In this document: positions 35,465-40,842 of the stretch, in pieces
How the letters are laid out: the number at the start of each line of letters is the position of its first letter
Numbering within the stretch: position 1 is the first letter of the stretch
The notes under the pieces: model-generated
Seen by the model: the letters and a program-made list of their open reading frames with translations, nothing else
What the model was told of the DNA's origin: nothing
The model's database searches: none
NCBI GenBank assembly: GCA_028598975.1
Contig: JAQRMU010000058.1
Location: 1-40,842 of the forward strand
Source: Gammaproteobacteria bacterium
GTDB taxonomy: Bacteria; Pseudomonadota; Gammaproteobacteria; Nitrosococcales; Methylophagaceae
DNA length: 40,842 nucleotides
Direction of reading: 5' to 3'
Position numbers and translations under genes: made by a program

Positions 35465-35753
35465 ATGAAATACCCCTGTGTTTACATGCTGGCAAGCAAA
35501 AAGAACGGAACATTATATAATTGGTGTGACCTCTAATCTTGTTAAACGGATTTGGCAACACAAGAATAATGAAGTTGCAGGTTTTACTAAAAAATACAAA
35601 GTTCATAACCTAGTTTGGTATGAGGTTTGTGCAGAAATGGGTTCAGCCATCACACGAGAGAAGCAGTTAAAAAAGTGGAAACGTGATTGGAAAATAGAAT
35701 TAATAGAAGCAAACAATTCTGCTTGGGAAGATTTGTATCCGAGTATTTGTTGA
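35465..35753 (+). pseudogene. GIY-YIG endonuclease-like gene, frameshifted
   Basis: From ATG 35465 the frame reads MKYPCVYMLASKKNGTLY, the normal start of small GIY-YIG (UPF0213-like) proteins, then hits a stop at about 35536. The track ORF from 35478, in the next frame, gives IIGVTSNLVKRIWQHKNN and runs to the family-like end. One extra A in TATATAATTGG (about 35515-35522) explains the break; TATATATTGG would restore LYIGVTSNLVKR. So the gene is broken by a 1-bp insertion, or the base is a sequencing error. Palindromic repeats lie on both sides. Confidence 0.85.
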
Positions 35754-35790
35754 TGAATTAGGTTTTTATATCTACTAAGGGTGAGGAAAT

Positions 35791-35940
35791 CGTCATTCCC
35801 ATGAAAATGGGAATCCAGAAAGCCTATAAATATTGATAAGACTATGTAGAAAAAGTTGTCCGCTGATGAAAGGTATATTTTAAAGCAGGTTTGATATACT
35901 TGGTTCAATCGTTGGATTCCCGCATTCGCGAGAATGACGT
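35791..35940. repeat. Palindromic repeat pair upstream of fbp
   Basis: CGTCATTCCCATGAAAATGG forms one hairpin (35791-35818) and GGATTCCCGCATTCGCGAGA, running into ATGACGT, the opposite end (35913-35940). They have inverted ends and a roughly 95-bp spacer containing GTATAT...ATATAC. The right end lies about 22 bp before fbp. Confidence 0.7.
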
Positions 35941-35961
35941 TATATATGAAGGTGATTACTC

Positions 35962-36972
35962 ATGTCAGATATAGGTAAGTCGATTACTCAGTTTATTATC
36001 GAACAACAACGTGCTCATTCACAATCAACGGGTGAGTTTTCGGAGTTGATGAATGATATTGTCAGTGCCTGTAAAAAGATCTCACACTTAGTAAACCGTA
36101 GCGGCATTATTGGATTAGGCGGTGCTGCTGAATCTGAAAATGTGCAAGGCGAAGTTCAGAAAAAACTCGATATCATTACCAATGATGTGATGGTTGATCA
36201 CCTTAATTGGACAGGTCATTTGGCAGCAATGGCATCAGAGGAAATTGAAGAAATCATTCAAATTCCTGACAATATGCCAAAAGGTAAGTACTTGATTGCT
36301 TTTGATCCCCTAGATGGATCATCAAATATTGATATCAACCTATCTGTAGGCACAATATTTTCCATTTTACGTTGTCCAGACGGTGTGACCAAGCCAACCG
36401 TTGAAGACTTTATGCAAAAAGGCACCGAGCAAGTTTGTGCAGGTTTTTGTGTTTATGGTCCAACAACAATGATGATTATCACTACAGGTAATGGTGTTAA
36501 TGGCTTTACGCTTGATCGTGATGTCGGTGAGTTTATTCTGACTCATCCTAATATGACTATTCCAGAAGATACCGCTGAATTTGCTATTAATATGTCGAAT
36601 CAACGTTTTTGGGAAGAGCCTGTACAGCGCTATGTTGAAGAATGTATCCAAGGTGTTGATGGTGGTCGTGAGAAAAACTTTAATATGCGTTGGGTAGCAT
36701 CAATGGTGGCCGAAGTGTATCGCGTGCTGACACGTGGCGGCATCTTTATGTATCCCATTGATAATAAACCAACGACTAAGGGTGGAAAATTACGCCTTAT
36801 GTACGAAGCAAGCCCAATGAGCTTTATTGTTGAGCAAGCAGGTGGACTAAGTTCAACAGGTTATGAACGAATTATGGATATTCAAGCCCATGATATTCAT
36901 CAGCGTGTTCCTGTCATCTTAGGCTCTAAAAATGAAGTTGAACGTATTGTTTCCTATCATCAGAAGAAGTAA
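35962..36972 (+). CDS. fbp: Fructose-1,6-bisphosphatase class I
   Basis: This 336-aa enzyme converts fructose-1,6-bisphosphate to fructose-6-phosphate, used in gluconeogenesis and, in methylotrophs, in regenerating acceptors for formaldehyde assimilation. The metal-binding signature is IAFDPLDGSSNIDINLSVGT (near residue 115), and the substrate site is KGGKLRLMYEASPMSFIVEQ. An AAGGTG ribosome-binding site precedes the ATG. It follows the fhc region, which fits C1 metabolism, though the palindromic repeats between suggest a separate transcript. Confidence 0.96.
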   Translation: MSDIGKSITQFIIEQQRAHSQSTGEFSELMNDIVSACKKISHLVNRSGIIGLGGAAESENVQGEVQKKLDIITNDVMVDHLNWTGHLAAMASEEIEEIIQIPDNMPKGKYLIAFDPLDGSSNIDINLSVGTIFSILRCPDGVTKPTVEDFMQKGTEQVCAGFCVYGPTTMMIITTGNGVNGFTLDRDVGEFILTHPNMTIPEDTAEFAINMSNQRFWEEPVQRYVEECIQGVDGGREKNFNMRWVASMVAEVYRVLTRGGIFMYPIDNKPTTKGGKLRLMYEASPMSFIVEQAGGLSSTGYERIMDIQAHDIHQRVPVILGSKNEVERIVSYHQKK

Positions 36973-37030
36973 GTCATACCCACGACAATGTGAGTGTGAG
37001 AAGTAATAGTGTTGAGTGGGTTAACAATCA

Positions 37031-38284
37031 TTGCGATATAGTTCAACACACTATGATGTCATCATCATTGGTGCCGGTGCCTCTGGGTTGCTGTGTGCCT
37101 TTACGGCTGCCCAGCGAGGCCGACGTGTTTTGGTGATTGAAAAAGCCAATAAAGTAGGTAAAAAAATCCTGATGTCGGGAGGTGGAAAATGTAATTTCAC
37201 CAATCATATAGTCGAAGCTGAACACTTTATTTCTGAAAACACACATTTTTGTAAAGCCGCGTTAAAACGCTATAGCCAATGGGATTTTATTGCCATGGTT
37301 GAGCGTCATGGTATTGAAGTCGAAGAGCGAAAGCATAGCCAACAGTTTTGCAAAAACTCAGCAAAAGAAATTTTAACCATGCTACTGGATGAGTGTAGTC
37401 AAGCAGGCGTTGAAATAAAAACACATTGTGAGATTAACAAAGTTGAGACCTTAGAGTTAAAGGGGCACTCAGATAAATACCAACATGACGATGCCCGAAG
37501 CCAATACCAGATTTCAGTTACACACGATCACTCAGTACATAAACTAGAATGCCACTCACTGGTTGTTGCAACAGGCGCATTATCAATTCCTTCATTAGGA
37601 GGTAGTGGGATTGGTTATGAGATTGCGAAGCAATTCAATTTGGCACTTACGGATCGGCGAGCAGGCTTAGTTCCCTTTATGTTTAGTGATGGTGTTAAGG
37701 CTATTTGTGAGCGATTATCGGGTTTAGCATTGGAAGTTGATCTCAGTTGTAATGGCCAGACGTTTACCGAAAACCTTTTATTCACCCACCGAGGAATAAG
37801 TGGCCCTGTTGTATTGCAAACCTCTAACTATTGGAAACAAGGCGATGAAATAAGTATAAATTTACTGCCTTATCTTGATGTTGCTAAATGGCTTGTTGAA
37901 GCCAAAAAGAAACAAGGGAAATTATTATTAAGAACGCTATTAACTAAAAAGCTAGCAAAAGCCTTAGTGAGTGAATTACAAACATTATGGTGGTCAAACA
38001 CTGCTGATAGTCCTTTAGCTGAGTACAGCGATAAACAATTAATGGTGATTGGTGATGCTATTAATAACTGGATTGTGAAACCCTCAGCAACAGAAGGATA
38101 TCGTACTGCTGAAGTAACATTAGGCGGTGTTGATACGGGTGGTATTAGCTCAAAAACCATGGAAGCGAAGCAGCAAGCAGGCTTATATTTTACGGGTGAA
38201 GTGCTTGATGTAACGGGTCATTTAGGTGGTTATAATTTTCAATGGGCATGGTCATCAGGTTATAGCGCGGGTTTAGCAGTTTAA
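37031..38284 (+). CDS. YhiN-type NAD(P)/FAD-dependent oxidoreductase (HI0933 family)
   Basis: This 417-aa flavoprotein has the N-terminal dinucleotide-binding motif VIIIGAGASGLLCAFTAAQRG (about 9-29) and the family signature KKILMSGGGKCNFTN. The C-terminal family block is AEVTLGGVDTGGISSKTMEAK, followed by LDVTGHLGGYNFQWAWSSG. The reaction is not known. The start is TTG 37031 with a purine-rich GAGTGGG upstream. It is followed by a 236-bp gap before rhlE. Confidence 0.9.
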   Translation: MRYSSTHYDVIIIGAGASGLLCAFTAAQRGRRVLVIEKANKVGKKILMSGGGKCNFTNHIVEAEHFISENTHFCKAALKRYSQWDFIAMVERHGIEVEERKHSQQFCKNSAKEILTMLLDECSQAGVEIKTHCEINKVETLELKGHSDKYQHDDARSQYQISVTHDHSVHKLECHSLVVATGALSIPSLGGSGIGYEIAKQFNLALTDRRAGLVPFMFSDGVKAICERLSGLALEVDLSCNGQTFTENLLFTHRGISGPVVLQTSNYWKQGDEISINLLPYLDVAKWLVEAKKKQGKLLLRTLLTKKLAKALVSELQTLWWSNTADSPLAEYSDKQLMVIGDAINNWIVKPSATEGYRTAEVTLGGVDTGGISSKTMEAKQQAGLYFTGEVLDVTGHLGGYNFQWAWSSGYSAGLAV

Positions 38285-38520
38285 GGAAATCGGTATGTAT
38301 AACACTGTATGGCGACGTTATGCCTTTTTAGGGTTCTCATTTGTTGGCATGACAAAATTGACAGTGCTAAGTCGCCTTGCCGTATAAATTAATGTGCTAA
38401 CAGAGTCTCTTGGAAAGTAGGATAGAGATAGCTGATATAATAGTCAGTTATTACTTCCTTTTATCTCGACCGAATCATTATTTTCGCTGTCGATAAATCA
38501 CCGTTAATTGAGACTACACT

Positions 38521-39843
38521 ATGTCATTTTCTTCACTGGGTCTATCTGATCCTCTTCTTCGTGCTGTCGAACAAAAAGGCTATACTGAACCTTCACCGAT
38601 TCAACTTGAGGCGATCCCAGCTGTTTTGACAGGCAATGATGTGATGGCTGCAGCACAGACAGGAACGGGGAAGACAGCCAGTTTTACCTTACCTTTGTTG
38701 CAACGTCTTAATGACGGCACTCGAGTGAGACCGAACCATATTCGTGCCTTGGTATTAACGCCTACACGTGAGTTAGCCGCACAGGTTCATGATAGCGTCG
38801 TACTGTATGGACAAAACTTGTCATTGCGATCAGCTGTCGTGTTTGGTGGTGTAAAAATTAATCCACAGATGATGAAGTTACGTCGCGGTATTGATGTGTT
38901 GGTGGCAACACCAGGCCGATTAATGGATCTTTATAATCAAAATGCCGTGAAATTTTCTGATATTGAAATATTGGTATTAGATGAAGCTGATCGCATGCTG
39001 GATATGGGCTTTATTAAAGATATTCGTAAGATCATGTCATTAATGCCTAAAACACGCCAAAACCTATTATTTTCTGCCACCTTCTCTGGTGAGATTCGTA
39101 CCTTAGCGAATAGTATTTTAAAGAATCCTGTTCAAGTTGAAATTAGCCCGCAGAAAACAACGGCTGAAGGTGTTAAGCAGTCCATGTTTGAAGTGGATAA
39201 GTCGAAAAAGACGGAGTTACTTATTCATTTGGTGGGTACAAATAATTGGAATCAAGTACTCGTGTTTATGCGAACTAAACATGGTTGTAATCGCTTAGTT
39301 AAAAAGCTTGATCAGTTTGGTATCACAGCGGCCGCTATCCATGGTAATAAAAGCCAAGGAGCACGAACACGAGCTTTGGCTGACTTTAAACAAAATAAGA
39401 TTCGCGTATTAGTGGCAACCGATATTGCAGCACGTGGCATCGATATTAGCGACTTACCTCATGTGATTAACTTTGAGCTGCCTAATGTGCCAGAAGATTA
39501 TGTGCATCGTATTGGTCGAACAGGTCGAGCAGGTGCTGAAGGAGAGGCTATTTCTTTGGTTAGTGCTGATGAAGTTGAGTTCTTAGCAGATATTGAAAAC
39601 CTAATCCGTCAGACCTTGGTACGTGATGTTGAAGTGGGCTTTGTGCCAGTACACACAGTGCCGATTACGAAGTTGGGTGAACGTAAAAAAGCGAGCAAGC
39701 CTAAAAAAGCAAGAAGACCGAGCCAAGATAATAATCAGAGAAAAGAACCAGCGTCTAACCGGAACCGTCGCCCCCGTTCTGGCAATAGTAATTCAGCGAG
39801 ACATTCTGGTCAGCGTAGAAGCCGTAAGCCTGTTGAAAAATAA
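38521..39843 (+). CDS. rhlE: DEAD-box RNA helicase RhlE-like
   Basis: This 440-aa ATP-dependent RNA helicase has the Q-motif region ([17 protein letters not shown]), motif [10 protein letters not shown] (44-52), PTRELA, TPGRL, DEAD near 153, SAT, and motif [12 protein letters not shown]. After about residue 375 comes a basic, low-complexity tail ([15 protein letters not shown]) as in RhlE, for RNA binding. Role in ribosome assembly or RNA decay is from family knowledge. A TATAAT hexamer at 38436-38441 is a possible -10. Confidence 0.93.
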   Translation: MSFSSLGLSDPLLRAVEQKGYTEPSPIQLEAIPAVLTGNDVMAAAQTGTGKTASFTLPLLQRLNDGTRVRPNHIRALVLTPTRELAAQVHDSVVLYGQNLSLRSAVVFGGVKINPQMMKLRRGIDVLVATPGRLMDLYNQNAVKFSDIEILVLDEADRMLDMGFIKDIRKIMSLMPKTRQNLLFSATFSGEIRTLANSILKNPVQVEISPQKTTAEGVKQSMFEVDKSKKTELLIHLVGTNNWNQVLVFMRTKHGCNRLVKKLDQFGITAAAIHGNKSQGARTRALADFKQNKIRVLVATDIAARGIDISDLPHVINFELPNVPEDYVHRIGRTGRAGAEGEAISLVSADEVEFLADIENLIRQTLVRDVEVGFVPVHTVPITKLGERKKASKPKKARRPSQDNNQRKEPASNRNRRPRSGNSNSARHSGQRRSRKPVEK

Positions 39844-39856
39844 CAAAGTACCTTTA

Positions 39857-39875
39857 AAACATCATAAAGATGTTT
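39857..39875 (+). terminator. Possible weak terminator after rhlE
   Basis: AAACATC-ataaa-GATGTTT is a perfect 7-bp stem with a 5-nt loop, 13 bp past the rhlE stop. No strong T-tract follows. Confidence 0.35.
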
Positions 39876-39956
39876 GTTAGTAAAAGAAATTTTAGTTTTT
39901 TTATGGTAATTTAGGTTAAACTTACAGTTCATTATTTCTTAAAATATGGGTTTATA

Positions 39957-40472
39957 ATGAAGACTATTTTTTTATTAATTATGTTTTTTACTATTAATAC
40001 CGCTAGTGCTCATTGTGTTGATGATAGTGTCAGCAATGAACAAAATTATATTAATTGTAAAATAGCGGCTGAGTCAGGGGATGCATATGCACAATATGCA
40101 TTGGCAAATTTATATAATAATGGCCAAGGCATTGAACAAAATGCTGAACACGCCGTTGTGTGGTATAAAAAATCTGCCAATCAAAATAATGATTTAGCGC
40201 AATACAGCCTAGGTGTTATGTATGAGTTTGGCCTAGGAGGCCTAGAGGTCGACCAGCAGGAGGCAGAAAAGTGGTATAAGCTTTCTGCAAAAAATGCTAA
40301 CTACTTTGCACGTAATAAGCTGGGCTTACTTCCTCCTCCTGACGTAAAGTTTGAGCCATTAAAGAAAAGTAGCAAGGATATCAACCTGGATGAGGCTCAG
40401 GATGAACCTCATGCTGTCGAACGGTTTCTTGATTGGCTTTTTAGAGTAGAAAAAATAGAAAAAACTCAGTGA
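39957..40472 (+). CDS. Secreted Sel1-repeat protein
   Basis: This 171-aa protein has a signal peptide (MKTIFLLIMFFTINTASA) and about two Sel1-like tetratricopeptide repeats: AESGDAYAQYALANLYNNGQ and NNDLAQYSLGVMYEFGLGG, each followed by the AxxWYKKSA helix. Such solenoids mediate protein contacts in the periplasm. Partner unknown. The C-terminal third is charged and without repeats. It has no evident operon partner; the DUF188 gene starts 39 bp downstream and may be co-transcribed. Confidence 0.85.
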   Translation: MKTIFLLIMFFTINTASAHCVDDSVSNEQNYINCKIAAESGDAYAQYALANLYNNGQGIEQNAEHAVVWYKKSANQNNDLAQYSLGVMYEFGLGGLEVDQQEAEKWYKLSAKNANYFARNKLGLLPPPDVKFEPLKKSSKDINLDEAQDEPHAVERFLDWLFRVEKIEKTQ

Positions 40473-40511
40473 TGCATTAGTGCATCATCAACCAGAACAG
40501 AGCAAAAATAG

Positions 40512-40842
40512 ATGGCTATCAAGATTTGGGTAGATGCTGATGCGTGTCCAGTTGTTATTAAGGATATCCTGTTTAAAGCATCTGAACGGACGAAGGTCGA
40601 AATGACTTTGGTAGCAAACCATTCGATACGAGTTCCTCCTTCTCAATTCATTACTTTCCTTCAAGTTACTCAGGGCTTTGATGTGGCCGATAATGAGATT
40701 GTGCAACGGGTAGGCATTGGCGACCTTGTTATAACGGGTGATATTCCTCTTGCGGCAGAAGTAATCGAAAAAGGTGCTCATGCATTGAGCCCACGCGGTG
40801 AGATGTATACCACGGATAACATTAAGGCTAGACTAACAATGC
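40512..40842 (+). CDS. YaiI/YqxD family (DUF188) protein, 3' end beyond the window
   Basis: The frame from ATG 40512 is open to the end of the window and is missing from the ORF track because there is no stop. It starts [20 protein letters not shown] and continues with [41 protein letters not shown] and SPRGEMYT, the full set of YaiI/YqxD blocks with the PIN-like acidic residues. About 110 of roughly 150 residues are present. Function is unknown; a PIN-like nuclease fold has been proposed for the family. Confidence 0.92.
   Translation, partial: MAIKIWVDADACPVVIKDILFKASERTKVEMTLVANHSIRVPPSQFITFLQVTQGFDVADNEIVQRVGIGDLVITGDIPLAAEVIEKGAHALSPRGEMYTTDNIKARLTM

Noticed and set aside
35478-35753. 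ORF-track start of the GIY-YIG protein at 35478
   Set aside because: The true N-terminus is in another frame from ATG 35465. The 35478 ATG is an accident of the frameshift, so it is reported as a pseudogene.
38295-38387. 30-codon ORF between the YhiN-type gene and rhlE
   Set aside because: It has an AAGGAAAT-like sequence upstream, but no family features, and its 3' end overlaps a likely promoter region (TTGACA at 38358, TATAAA at 38383). Too short to support as a gene.
38358-38388. Sigma-70 promoter TTGACA...TATAAA before rhlE
   Set aside because: The 19-bp spacer is too long for a confident call, and a competing TATAAT at 38436 lacks a good -35. It is mentioned only as a possibility.

Overview
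The window looks like a chromosomal segment of a moderately AT-rich, methylotrophic gammaproteobacterium, most like Methylophaga. This is an inference from gene content. The neighbourhoods gloB-yafS-dnaQ, grpE-dnaK-dnaJ-dapB, hisBHAFIE-tatABC and priA-argS-ftsN are typically gammaproteobacterial. The four-gene fhc cluster marks tetrahydromethanopterin-linked formaldehyde oxidation, and fbp fits a carbon-assimilating methylotroph.

Layout. 1-264: remnant of a transposase gene (IS1380-like) cut into by a palindromic repeat element. 290-3003: a small lipoprotein, gloB (-), a YafS-like methyltransferase and dnaQ. 3021-7828: the heat-shock block grpE, dnaK, dnaJ, with two clear sigma-32 promoters and a strong hairpin between dnaK and dnaJ, then dapB. 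7829-8208: a stack of repeats including a 150-bp MITE-like element. 8209-9800 (-): ompW with an FNR-box promoter, next to the gene for an Fe-S FNR regulator. 9899-15202: hisB-hisH-hisA-hisF-hisI-hisE, a HIT hydrolase, and the Tat translocase tatABC. 15203-15966: repeats, a pentapeptide-repeat protein and an 82-aa unknown. 16056-24298 (-): a type IV pilus minor-pilin operon, fimU-pilV-pilW-pilE-pilX-pilY1. 24630-25348: a TIGR02647-like protein and folA (convergent). 25453-30558: priA bracketed by two DnaA-box modules, then argS and an FtsN-like SPOR protein. 30681-35345: fhcBADC. 35355-35940: palindromic repeats around a frameshifted GIY-YIG gene. 35962-40842: fbp, a YhiN-type flavoprotein, rhlE, a Sel1-repeat protein and the 5' part of a YaiI/YqxD (DUF188) gene that runs off the window.

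How the genes work together. Heat-shock chaperones are driven by dedicated stress promoters. FNR probably controls its neighbour ompW. The his genes supply the later steps of histidine synthesis (hisG, hisD and hisC are not here). The pil operon encodes the priming and tip complex of a type IV pilus. FhcABCD converts formyl-H4MPT to formate, and FBPase supplies sugar phosphates for assimilation.

The most unusual structure is the pair of about 210-225-bp intergenic modules flanking priA. Each carries perfect DnaA boxes (TTATCCACA) with identical spacing, and all anchor motifs lie exactly 2448 bp apart. They look like an origin-like or DnaA-titrating system built around the replication-restart helicase gene. 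A second notable item is a 150-bp MITE-like element inserted in another repeat, for which an apparently empty copy exists elsewhere in the window.
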